From positions 1 to 6,429 of the forward strand of contig JAEZHS010000242.1 in NCBI GenBank assembly GCA_023436825.1: a DNA stretch of 6,429 nt. The letters are read 5' to 3'. This stretch comes from Pseudomonadota bacterium (lineage in GTDB: Bacteria > Pseudomonadota > Alphaproteobacteria > Reyranellales > Reyranellaceae). Below the pieces are notes generated by a model. The model ran no database searches. It saw nothing but the letters and a program-made list of their open reading frames with translations, and was not told where the DNA came from. The stretch's first letter is position 1. The number at the start of each line of letters is the position of its first letter. Positions 1 through 6,405 of the stretch are shown piece by piece. Made by a program: the position numbers and the translations under genes.

Positions 1-395
1 GCGACGACGACCAGCGCCACGGTGGCGAGCGTGCCGCCGACGAACGAACCGATGGCCGCGATGCCCAGCGCCGACCCGGCCCGGCCCTGGCGCGCCATCT
101 GGTGGCCGTCGATGCAGGTGATGACCGAGGCGGCCTCGCCGGGCACGTTGATCAGCACCGACGTGATGGTGCCGCCGTACATGGCGCCATAGTAGATGGC
201 GCTCAGCATGATGATGGCGCCGGTAGGGTCGAGGCTGAACGTCAGCGGGATCAGGATCGCCGTGCCGGCAGCGGGCCCGAGGCCCGGCAGCACGCCGATC
301 AGCGTGCCCAGCGTGCAGCCGACCAGGGCATAGAGGAGGTACTGCCAGGACAATGCCGCGGCAAAGCCCGACAGAAGATAGCCGAGGGATTCCAT
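1..395 (-). CDS. tctA: TctA family large permease subunit of a tripartite tricarboxylate transporter (5' part only)
   Basis: This is the N-terminal 131 residues of the large membrane subunit of a TTT carboxylate transporter; the rest lies beyond the left edge. TctA proteins are usually about 500 residues with 10-12 helices and form the transport channel in the inner membrane, working with TctB and the periplasmic binding protein TctC. The translation starts MESLGYLLSGF. It shows the family glycine/proline signature GVLPGLGPAAGTAILIPLTF at about residues 34-53, then YYGAMYGGTITSVLINVPGE at about 68-87, and a Gly-rich hydrophobic stretch at 110-131. The ATG (395-393) comes 3 bases after the tctB stop, so the two genes are surely co-transcribed and probably translationally coupled; a weak GGGA lies just upstream, inside the tctB end. 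No tctC is seen on the visible side. The substrate cannot be predicted, since TTT systems carry citrate, other dicarboxylates, aromatic acids and more. The family call is very secure. Confidence 0.95.
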   Translation of the reverse strand, partial: MESLGYLLSGFAAALSWQYLLYALVGCTLGTLIGVLPGLGPAAGTAILIPLTFSLDPTGAIIMLSAIYYGAMYGGTITSVLINVPGEAASVITCIDGHQMARQGRAGSALGIAAIGSFVGGTLATVALVVV

Positions 396-398
396 GAT

Positions 399-863
399 CT
401 AGATCCCGAACTGGCCGACCGGCAGGAGCACGTCCAGCCAGGTGGTGAAGACGTAGTAGACGCCGAAGCTGCCCAGTGCGGAGAAGACGGCGATCACCCA
501 CCACCGCCGATCGCCCAGGGCGATCACGAGTGCGGCGTTGAACACGAGCATGGAGATCCGGAAGCCCACGTATTCCATCACCAGCGTGACCGCCGCCAGC
601 AGCAGCACGATGGCAAGCCAACGCGTCGCCCCGGGACCGTGGGGCAGGATCCGCGTCTCACTGTCGGACGGATCGGCCGCTTCGCGAAACGTCGAGACCA
701 GCAGCGCGACGGCGAGCATCGTGCCGATCAGGGCCAGCCAGAACGGAAAGAAGCCCGGGCCGGGACCCAGGCGATCGGTCAACGGCAGCAGCAGCGATTG
801 CCATATCGCGAACAGACAGAAGACCAGCATGGCGCCGGTCGCAACAAGCCGACCTTGGCGCAT
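399..863 (-). CDS. tctB: TctB family small permease subunit of a tripartite tricarboxylate transporter
   Basis: A 154-residue inner-membrane protein, the small subunit that partners TctA in TTT carboxylate transporters. Hydrophobic segments lie at about residues 6-26, 38-58, 82-100, 103-117 and 121-147. The family-typical stretch LGPGPGFFPFWLALIGTML (about 32-50) follows the first helix, and a short polar loop (60-81) separates the two halves. TctB proteins are normally 140-180 residues, so this one is full length. I chose the ATG at 863-861 because a GGGAGG ribosome-binding site sits 10 bases upstream and the first helix begins directly after MRQGRL. The same frame stays open upstream to 1052, but that extension overlaps the divergent SDR gene and reads as non-family sequence. 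The order tctB-tctA is the usual one, but the tctC that often precedes tctB is absent; a divergent SDR gene takes its place. TctB sequences are poorly conserved, but the motif and the adjacent tctA make the call firm. Confidence 0.93.
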   Translation of the reverse strand: MRQGRLVATGAMLVFCLFAIWQSLLLPLTDRLGPGPGFFPFWLALIGTMLAVALLVSTFREAADPSDSETRILPHGPGATRWLAIVLLLAAVTLVMEYVGFRISMLVFNAALVIALGDRRWWVIAVFSALGSFGVYYVFTTWLDVLLPVGQFGI

Positions 864-949
864 GCCCGGTGGCCCTCCCAGTTTTCTTTTGCTCTTCTGG
901 CGGGCAGCATAGAGCCAAATCGGCATCGGATGAAAGATCAGGAGGAAGC
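864..949. promoter_or_regulatory. Divergent intergenic region between tctBA and the SDR gene
   Basis: This 86-base spacer between two outward-facing start codons must hold the 5' signals for both tctBA and the SDR gene. It is less GC-rich than its surroundings, with a T-rich run at 882-890. Ribosome-binding sites are visible on both sides: GGGAGG (minus strand) ahead of tctB and AGGAGG at 940-945 (plus strand), 4 bases before the SDR ATG. I could not identify convincing -35/-10 pairs or a clear operator palindrome; only a 3-bp inverted repeat, GCC/GGC around AAATC, is seen near 914-924. Co-regulation of the two units by one divergent regulator is possible but not shown. Confidence 0.5.
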
Positions 950-1753
950 ATGAACAGGCTTGACGGCAAGGTTGCGTTCCTGTCGGGCGCGGCGCGCGGC
1001 ATCGGCGGCGCCACGGCCAAGTTGATGGCGCAGGCCGGCGCCAAGGTGGCAATCGGCGACGTGCTCGATGAGCGCGGCCGGCAGACGGCGAAGGAGATCG
1101 AGGCGGCGGGCGGGCAGGCTCTCTACGTTTCGCTCGACGTCACGAACGAGGCGAGCTGGGCGGCCGCGATGGATGCCACGGTCAAGAAGTTCGGCAAGCT
1201 CGACGTGCTGGTGAACAACGCCGGCGTCTTCAACGGCAAGGGTGTCGAAGACGCCACGCTCGATGAATGGAACAAGCTCGTCGCCGTCAATCTGACCGGT
1301 GTCGTGCTGGGCACGCGCACGGCGCTGCCGCATCTCAAGCAGAGCGGACCGAAGAGTCCGCACGGCGCCGCCATCGTCAACCTCGCGTCGATCGCCGGGC
1401 TCGTCGGCTCCCAGCTCGACCCGCTCTATTCGCTGACCAAGGGCGGCGTCACATTGTTCACCAAGTCGACGGCGCTGGAGTTCGGCCGCAAGGGCTACAA
1501 GATCCGCGTCAACTCGATCCATCCCGGCTTGATCGAGACCGACATGGGCCAGCAGACCTTCGCCATGCGCGCCCGCCAGCAGGGCACCAACGACACCGAA
1601 AAGGCGCGCCAGACCACGCTCGCCCTGCACCCGATCGGCCGGCTCGGCGTCGCCGACGATATTGCCAAGGGCATCGTGTTCCTCGCATCGGACGATGCGG
1701 GCTTCATGACCGGAGCGGGCCTCGTCGTCGATGGTGGCTGGACCGCCCACTGA
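950..1753 (+). CDS. Classical short-chain dehydrogenase/reductase (SDR), NAD-type, substrate unknown
   Basis: A 267-residue cytoplasmic oxidoreductase of the classical SDR superfamily, a one-domain Rossmann fold that interconverts alcohols and ketones with NAD(P). Family features in order: cofactor glycine motif SGAARGIGG (12-20, with Ser where Thr is commonest); an acidic residue after the second strand (D37), which usually favours NAD over NADP; an LDV adenine-contact motif at 62-64; NNAG at 89-92; N114; and catalytic S147, Y160 and K164 in NLAS...YSLTK. The post-catalytic segment IHPGLIETDM is at 190-199 and the C-terminal TGAGLVVDGGWTAH is typical of the family. The full catalytic tetrad N-S-Y-K is present, so the enzyme should be active. 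The ATG at 950 has AGGAGG at 940-945, and the Rossmann fold starts at once after MNRLDGK; an upstream in-frame start at 869 would add 27 non-homologous residues. Similar sequences are annotated as cyclopentanol, hydroxysteroid or glucose dehydrogenases and 3-oxoacyl-ACP reductases, so no substrate is assigned. It is followed closely by the DUF4239 gene. Confidence 0.95.
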   Translation: MNRLDGKVAFLSGAARGIGGATAKLMAQAGAKVAIGDVLDERGRQTAKEIEAAGGQALYVSLDVTNEASWAAAMDATVKKFGKLDVLVNNAGVFNGKGVEDATLDEWNKLVAVNLTGVVLGTRTALPHLKQSGPKSPHGAAIVNLASIAGLVGSQLDPLYSLTKGGVTLFTKSTALEFGRKGYKIRVNSIHPGLIETDMGQQTFAMRARQQGTNDTEKARQTTLALHPIGRLGVADDIAKGIVFLASDDAGFMTGAGLVVDGGWTAH

Positions 1754-1762
1754 GCAGCCGAC

Positions 1763-2524
1763 TTGAACGCTCTCGCCATCTCGCTGCTCGCCGCCCTGCT
1801 GATGCTGGGCGGCGCCTGTGCGGGTGTTCTGCTGCGCCGCAGGCTTCCTCATCATCATCTGAACGAGCATTCGAAGGACGTGGTGCGGCTCGGTGCGAGC
1901 CTGGTCGGCACGATCACGGCGCTGCTGCTCGGCCTGCTGATCACATCCGCCAAGACTTCTTACGAGACGCAGCGCAGCGAGGTGAGGCAGATCGCCTCCA
2001 AGCTCGTGCTGCTGGACAACCAGCTGAAGCGCTACGGGCCCGAGGCCGACGCGGCCCGCGAGGCGCAGCGCCGGGCGATGGCGCCGCTGATCGCCCGCAT
2101 CTGGGGCGAACGCGCCATCCGCTCGGAAGCGGGAGCTCCCTACCAGCCGAGCGTCGAGGGCGATCTGGTCTATGAGGCCGTCGAAGCGCTGAACCCGCAG
2201 AACGACATCCAGCGAAACCTCAAGTTTCACGCCCTGTCGACCCTCGCGAGCATCACCGAAATCCGCGTGCGCCTGTTCGAGGAAGCGGAGGCCGCGATGC
2301 CGAAGACCCTGGTTGCCATCGTCATCCTCTGGCTGATCCTCCTGTTCGCGAGCTTCACGCTGTTCTCGCCGATCAATCCCACCGGCGCCGTCGTCCTGGC
2401 AGTCATCGCCGTTTCGGCATCGGCCGCGATCTTCCTGATCCTGGAGCTGGACCAGCCGTTCGCCGGGTTGCTGAAGATCTCGTCTGAACCGCTGCGCAAC
2501 GCGCTGGGGGCGCTCGGTCCCTGA
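1763..2524 (+). CDS. DUF4239 (bestrophin-like) membrane protein of unknown function
   Basis: A 253-residue protein with two helices near each end and a soluble middle part: hydrophobic segments at about 3-23, 43-62, 181-203 and 207-229, with a charged, probably helical region at 64-175. The architecture and local sequence match my knowledge of the DUF4239 family, often labelled bestrophin-like: an HHHLNEHSKDVVRLG stretch (30-44) ahead of helix 2, TSAKTSYETQRSEVRQIA after it, and ILELDQPFAGLLKIS (226-240) near the end. Family members are around 250 residues; their function is not established and channel activity has not been proven. The start is probably TTG at 1763, which gives a complete first helix; the first internal ATG (residue 14) would cut that helix. 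No strong ribosome-binding site precedes it, only a weak GAGC overlapping the SDR stop. It starts 9 bases after that stop and in the same frame, so expression probably depends on translation of the SDR. The TTG start is less certain than the family. Confidence 0.85.
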   Translation: MNALAISLLAALLMLGGACAGVLLRRRLPHHHLNEHSKDVVRLGASLVGTITALLLGLLITSAKTSYETQRSEVRQIASKLVLLDNQLKRYGPEADAAREAQRRAMAPLIARIWGERAIRSEAGAPYQPSVEGDLVYEAVEALNPQNDIQRNLKFHALSTLASITEIRVRLFEEAEAAMPKTLVAIVILWLILLFASFTLFSPINPTGAVVLAVIAVSASAAIFLILELDQPFAGLLKISSEPLRNALGALGP

Positions 2525-2533
2525 GGGCTGGAA

Positions 2534-2558
2534 GCTCGCGGTCCGGAAGACCATGAGC
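2534..2558. terminator. Possible bidirectional hairpin terminator between convergent genes
   Basis: The 41-base gap between the convergent DUF4239 and flavin reductase-like genes contains an imperfect inverted repeat. GCTC (2534-2537) pairs with GAGC (2555-2558), and GGTC (2540-2543) pairs with GACC (2549-2552). A two-base internal mismatch/wobble separates the stems, and the loop is CGGAA (2544-2548). The position, exactly between two stop codons, suits a shared terminator. No T-tract follows on either strand, so it is not a textbook intrinsic terminator and may be a chance feature of GC-rich DNA. Confidence 0.35.
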
Positions 2559-2565
2559 GCCCCGG

Positions 2566-3024
2566 CTAGAAGATTCCCGCCGCCAGCCCCGCTGCCATGG
2601 CTGCGCCCAGCTCCTCGCATTGCTCGACGAAGGCGGGCTGCCAGGGGCCCCGGCAGATCAGCGGCTCCTGGACCAGGCGCCAGCGCAGGCCGGTGAGGAT
2701 GGTCTCGACGCCGCGGCGCGTGCCGGTGCCGTCGCTGCCGGCGCGGATGTAGAGGGCTGCCGGCAGCCCCTGCGTCTTCTCGAGCAGCGGATTGTAGGAA
2801 CGGTCGAAAAAATCCTTCAGCGCGCCGCTCATGTAGCCGAGGTTCTCCGTCGTGCCCAGGATGACGGCTTGCGCGGCCAGCACGTCGTCGGGTCCGGCCT
2901 GAAGGGGCGCCACGACCCTCACGTCGATACCCGTTTCGCCCAGCGCGCCGCGCTCCACGGCCGCACGCAGGGAGAGGGTGTTCTCCGACGGTGCGTGCGC
3001 CACAATGAGCAGCCTTTTCGACAT
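2566..3024 (-). CDS. Flavodoxin-fold NAD(P)H-dependent oxidoreductase / FMN reductase-like protein
   Basis: A 152-residue cytoplasmic protein with a flavodoxin-like fold. The first strand MSKRLLIVAHAP runs into a phosphate-binding loop (HAPSENTLSL, residues 10-19), as in NAD(P)H:FMN reductases and flavodoxins. A second cofactor loop (GTTENLGYMSGALKDFFDR, 57-75) resembles the isoalloxazine-contacting segment, followed by a strand (LPAALYIRAGSDGTGT, 87-102) with the usual Gly-rich third loop. Members of this family bind FMN and pass electrons from NAD(P)H to flavins, quinones or nitro compounds; the physiological partner here is unknown. The ATG at 3024-3022 starts the first beta strand directly; the frame stays open upstream to 3150, but that would overlap the carboxylase start and adds no family sequence. 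No good ribosome-binding site precedes this ATG (the leader reads CCCCTCCC). It is a one-gene unit, convergent with the SDR/DUF4239 pair and divergent from the carboxylase by 30 bases. Fold assignment is firm, exact activity is not. Confidence 0.85.
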   Translation of the reverse strand: MSKRLLIVAHAPSENTLSLRAAVERGALGETGIDVRVVAPLQAGPDDVLAAQAVILGTTENLGYMSGALKDFFDRSYNPLLEKTQGLPAALYIRAGSDGTGTRRGVETILTGLRWRLVQEPLICRGPWQPAFVEQCEELGAAMAAGLAAGIF

Positions 3025-3054
3025 GGGAGGGGTTTTACCCCGTATCGCATCGAC
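3025..3054. promoter_or_regulatory. 30-base divergent spacer between the flavin reductase-like gene and the carboxylase, with a small hairpin
   Basis: Only 30 bases separate the two outward-facing start codons, too few for two complete sigma-70 promoters, so promoter elements must lie inside the opposing genes or one of the transcripts must be leaderless. The spacer holds a perfect 4-bp GC inverted repeat, GGGG (3029-3032) and CCCC (3038-3041), around TTTTA. On the plus strand GGAGGGG at 3026-3032 looks like a ribosome-binding site but ends 22 bases before the carboxylase ATG, too far for normal use, and is partly inside the hairpin. On the minus strand the same hairpin ends 4 bases before the reductase ATG. 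TATCGC (3043-3048) is a weak -10-like sequence; no convincing -35 was found. Confidence 0.45.
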
Positions 3055-6000
3055 ATGCTCAAGAAACTCCTGATCGCCAATCGTGGCGAGATCGCCATCC
3101 GCATCGCCCAGGCCGCCGCCGAGCTCGGCATTGCCACCGTCGGCCTTCATTCCGAGGATGATTCGACGTCACTGCATATCCGGCGCGTCGACGAGGTTGT
3201 CGCGCTGAAGGGCCGGGGAGCCGCCGCCTATCTCGACATCGCCTCGGTGATCGCCGCTGCAAAGAAGGCGGGCTGCGACGCCGTGCATCCGGGCTACGGA
3301 TTCCTGTCTGAGAACGCGGACTTCGCGCAAGCCTGCGCGGAGGCGAAGATCACCTTCGTCGGTCCGACGCCCGAGCAGCTGAGACTGTTCGGCGACAAGG
3401 CGCGCGCCCGAGCCCAGGCGCAGAAGAGCAAGGTGCCGGTCCTGCCCGGCACCGGCGTCGTCGACCTCGCCGGTGCCGCGGCGTTCTTCAAGAAGCACTC
3501 AAAGTCCGGTATCGCCCTGAAGGCGATCGCCGGAGGTGGTGGCCGCGGCATGCGCCTGATCAAGGAAGAGGGCGAGCTCGCGGACGCCTTCGCCCGCGCC
3601 GGAGCGGAGGCCAGGTCGGCGTTCGGCAACGGCGATCTCTATGCCGAGCGCTTGGTCGGTCGCGCACGCCACATCGAGGTCCAGATCGTGGGCGACGGCA
3701 AGGGCGGCATCGTCGCCCTGGGCGAGCGCGAATGCACCCTGCAGCGCCGCAGCCAGAAGATCGTCGAACTGGCGCCCAGCCCCAACCTCGCGCCGGCGGT
3801 CGCCAAGAAGATCGTCGCCGCCGCCGTCGCCATGGCCAAGGCCGTGAAGTATCGCAGCCTCGGCACCTTCGAGTTCCTGGTCGATGGCGATGAGTTCTTC
3901 TTCATCGAAGCCAACCCGCGCCTGCAGGTCGAGCACACGGTCACCGAAGAGGTATGGGGCGTCGACCTGGTGAAGACCCAGCTTCGGCTGGCGGGCGGCG
4001 TTGCCCTGGCCAAGACCGGCATCGCGGACGCCAGGCCGCGCGGCCACGCCATCCAGCTTCGCATCAACATGGAGACCATGACGGCGGACGGCTCCGCCAA
4101 GCCGGGCGGCGGCACGCTCACGGTGTTCGAGCCGCCCTCGGGGCCGGGCGTGCGGGTCGACACCTATGGCTATGCCGGCTATCGAACAAATCCCAACTTC
4201 GACTCGCTGTTGGCCAAGCTGATCGTGCACAGCCCCTCGCCCGACTTTGCCGATGCGCTGGCGAGAGCTGAGCGCGCACTGGCGGCGTTCCGCCTCGACG
4301 GCGCGCCCAGCAACATTGCCTTCCTGCGCGCCTTGTTGGCGCACAAGGATTTCCGCGCCGACAAGGTGCATACGCGCTTCGTCGATGAGCAGGCCAAGGC
4401 GCTGATCGACGCCGCGGCGCAGCTGCAGCCGGGCCTCTACTTCCAGGCGACTGCCGCGCCGGCCTCGGGCAATCGCCAGGCGGGCGCGAAGGTTGATGCC
4501 GTCGATCCGCTGGCCGTGCTGGCCTTCGGCAAGACGCAGCAGCAGGCCGAGCCGCAGGCGCCGGCCGATGCGCCGGAAGGCACGGTGCCGGTTCCTGCGC
4601 CGATGCAGGGCACGGTCGTCAGCATTTCGGTCAGGGAAGGCGATGCCGTCGCCGCCGGCCAGCCGTTGCTGGTCATGGATGCCATGAAGATGCAGCATGA
4701 GATCCGCAGCCCGGCGCGCGGCTATGTGCGGCGGATCGCGGTCGAGGCCGGCGAGACGATCTACGAGGGCCACGCTCTGCTGTTCGTAGAGGAGGCCGAC
4801 GTCGAGGTGAAGGGCACGGTGGCCGAGGCCCAGATCGACCTTGACTATATCCGTCCCGATCTTGCCGAGTATTTCGAACGCCGCGCCATGACGCTCGACG
4901 ACAGGCGGCCCGAATCGGTGGCGCGCCGGCGCAGGACCAACCAGCGCACGGCACGGCAGAACCTCGACGACCTGGTCGATCCCGGCAGCTTCGTCGAATG
5001 GGGCGCCTTCGCCATCGCGAGCCAGCGCACGCGGCGGACGCAGGAGGACCTGATCGAGAAGACGCCGGCCGACGGATTGATAACCGGCATCGGCCGCGTC
5101 AACGGCTCGCTGTTCGGCCCCGAGAGGAGCCGGGTCGCGATCGCCCATTACGACTACACCGTGCTGGCGGGCACCCAGGGCAAGACCAACCATCACAAGA
5201 AGGACCGGCTGTTCGAGATCGTCGAGGAGCAGCGCCTGCCGCTGGTGTTCTTCACCGAGGGCGGCGGCGGCCGGCCGGGCGACGTCGACGTGCAGTCGGT
5301 GGCCGGCCTCAACACCATGGCGTTCCACATCTTCGGGCGGCTGAGCGGTTCCTCGCCGCTGGTCGGCATCAATTCCGGCCGCTGCTTCGCCGGCAACGCG
5401 GCGATCCTGGGCTGCTGCGACGTGGTCATCGCGACGAAGAACTCGTCGATCGGCATGGGCGGTCCGGCGATGATCGAGGGCGGCAATCTCGGCGTGTTCG
5501 CGCCCGAGGAAGTGGGACCGATGAGCGTGCAGGTCCCCAACGGCATGGTCGACATCGCCGTCGAGGACGAGGCCGAGGCGGTTTCCGTCGCCAAGAAGTA
5601 CCTGTCGTACTTCCAGGGTGCGCTGCCGGAGTGGCGAGCGGCCGACCAGCGGCTGCTGCGTCGCGCCATCCCGGAGAACCGGCTGCGCGTCTACGACGTG
5701 CGCTCGGTCATCGAGACCCTGTGCGACGAAGGTTCGGTGCTGGAACTGCGCCGCGCCTTCGGGCCCGGCATGGTGACGGCGCTGGCGCGCATCGAGGGCA
5801 AGCCGTTCGGCATCGTCGCCAACAATCCGACGCACCTCGCCGGGGCGATCGATTCGGACGGCTCGGACAAGGCGGCGCGCTTCCTGCAGCTCTGCGATGC
5901 CTTCGACCTGCCCGTGCTGTTCCTGTGCGACACGCCGGGCATGATGGTCGGGCCCGAGGTCGAGAAGACGGCGCTGGTACGCCATTGCTCGCGACTGTTC

Positions 6001-6405
6001 GTGACCGGCGCCAATCTCGGCGTGCCGTTCGGCACCATCGTGCTGCGCAAGGCCTATGGGCTGGGCGCCCAGGCGATGGCCGGCGGCTCGTTCCACGCCG
6101 GCACCTTCGCCATCTCCTGGCCGACCGGAGAGTTCGGCGGCATGGGGCTCGAGGGCGCCGTGAAGCTCGGCTATCGCAAGGAGCTCGAAGCCGTCGCCGA
6201 TCCGGCCGAGCGGCGCGCGCTGTTCGACAAGATGGTGGCCGCCGCCTACGCGCGCGGCAAGGCGCTCAGCACCGCGACGTACTTCGAGGTCGACGAGGTG
6301 ATCGATCCTGCCGATTCACGCCGCTGGGTGTCGACGGCCCTGCTCGACGCCCCGCCGCGGCCGCGCAACCCGCACAAGAAGCGGCCGAATATCGATACGT
6401 GGTGA
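3055..6405 (+). CDS. Single-chain acyl-CoA carboxylase (biotin carboxylase + biotin carrier + carboxyltransferase)
   Basis: A 1116-residue biotin-dependent carboxylase that should use ATP and bicarbonate to carboxylate biotin and then an acyl-CoA, in the cytoplasm. Biotin carboxylase (about 1-450): MLKKLLIANRGEIA start, HPGYGFLSEN (78-87), K116, K156 before ATP-grasp loop GGGGRGM (160-166), HIEVQ (206-210), QRRSQK (230-235), E273, E285, N287, R289, Q291-E293 and R336, matching the known active-site set. A Gln/Ala/Pro-rich linker (about 493-508) follows. The biotin carrier (about 509-580) has AMKM with biotinyl lysine K545. The carboxyltransferase (about 610-1105) has HYDYTVLAGTQGKTNHHKKD (698-717), the acyl-CoA loop FFTEGGGGRPGD (732-743), GCCDVVIATKNSSIGMGGPA (786-805), LCDTPGMMVGPEVEKT (957-972) and a basic tail. 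This order and length match single-chain long-chain acyl-CoA carboxylases known from Gram-negatives and mycobacteria; acetyl-, propionyl- or long-chain acyl-CoA are all possible substrates. The ATG at 3055 begins the conserved strand; no well-spaced ribosome-binding site precedes it. All catalytic parts look intact. Confidence 0.95.
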   Translation: MLKKLLIANRGEIAIRIAQAAAELGIATVGLHSEDDSTSLHIRRVDEVVALKGRGAAAYLDIASVIAAAKKAGCDAVHPGYGFLSENADFAQACAEAKITFVGPTPEQLRLFGDKARARAQAQKSKVPVLPGTGVVDLAGAAAFFKKHSKSGIALKAIAGGGGRGMRLIKEEGELADAFARAGAEARSAFGNGDLYAERLVGRARHIEVQIVGDGKGGIVALGERECTLQRRSQKIVELAPSPNLAPAVAKKIVAAAVAMAKAVKYRSLGTFEFLVDGDEFFFIEANPRLQVEHTVTEEVWGVDLVKTQLRLAGGVALAKTGIADARPRGHAIQLRINMETMTADGSAKPGGGTLTVFEPPSGPGVRVDTYGYAGYRTNPNFDSLLAKLIVHSPSPDFADALARAERALAAFRLDGAPSNIAFLRALLAHKDFRADKVHTRFVDEQAKALIDAAAQLQPGLYFQATAAPASGNRQAGAKVDAVDPLAVLAFGKTQQQAEPQAPADAPEGTVPVPAPMQGTVVSISVREGDAVAAGQPLLVMDAMKMQHEIRSPARGYVRRIAVEAGETIYEGHALLFVEEADVEVKGTVAEAQIDLDYIRPDLAEYFERRAMTLDDRRPESVARRRRTNQRTARQNLDDLVDPGSFVEWGAFAIASQRTRRTQEDLIEKTPADGLITGIGRVNGSLFGPERSRVAIAHYDYTVLAGTQGKTNHHKKDRLFEIVEEQRLPLVFFTEGGGGRPGDVDVQSVAGLNTMAFHIFGRLSGSSPLVGINSGRCFAGNAAILGCCDVVIATKNSSIGMGGPAMIEGGNLGVFAPEEVGPMSVQVPNGMVDIAVEDEAEAVSVAKKYLSYFQGALPEWRAADQRLLRRAIPENRLRVYDVRSVIETLCDEGSVLELRRAFGPGMVTALARIEGKPFGIVANNPTHLAGAIDSDGSDKAARFLQLCDAFDLPVLFLCDTPGMMVGPEVEKTALVRHCSRLFVTGANLGVPFGTIVLRKAYGLGAQAMAGGSFHAGTFAISWPTGEFGGMGLEGAVKLGYRKELEAVADPAERRALFDKMVAAAYARGKALSTATYFEVDEVIDPADSRRWVSTALLDAPPRPRNPHKKRPNIDTW

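Noticed and set aside
869..949. An earlier ATG for the SDR giving 27 extra residues.
   Set aside because: The extension has no SDR homology, while the ATG at 950 has AGGAGG just upstream and starts directly before the Rossmann strand.
864..949. Possible sigma-70 promoters for tctBA (such as TATGCT on the minus strand) and for the SDR gene.
   Set aside because: No -35/-10 pair with acceptable match and spacing could be found by eye, so only the region is annotated.
102..953. A 283-codon plus-strand open frame opposite tctA and tctB.
   Set aside because: It is a hydrophilic, Gln/His/Arg/Asp-rich translation with no domain, while the minus strand carries clear TctA and TctB signatures in the same DNA.
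864..1052. N-terminal extension of TctB upstream of the ATG at 863.
   Set aside because: It would overlap the SDR coding region and precedes the GGGAGG ribosome-binding site that fits the shorter start; the residues look nothing like TctB.
938..2620. A 560-codon open frame on the minus strand opposite the SDR and DUF4239 genes.
   Set aside because: It spans two unrelated plus-strand genes, has low-complexity Arg/Gln/Asp/Gly-rich content and no family features; it is a GC-driven shadow.
2620..3054. Upstream extension of the carboxylase frame, which would add 145 residues.
   Set aside because: It lies antisense to the flavodoxin-fold gene, reads as non-family sequence, and the biotin carboxylase fold begins exactly at the ATG at 3055.
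3499..6096. A very long open frame (865 codons) on the minus strand, antisense to the carboxylase.
   Set aside because: Its translation is rich in Arg, His, Asp, Gly and Ala with no recognisable domain or membrane segment. It is explained by stop-codon depletion in the frame opposite a GC-rich gene whose plus-strand frame has complete catalytic motifs.
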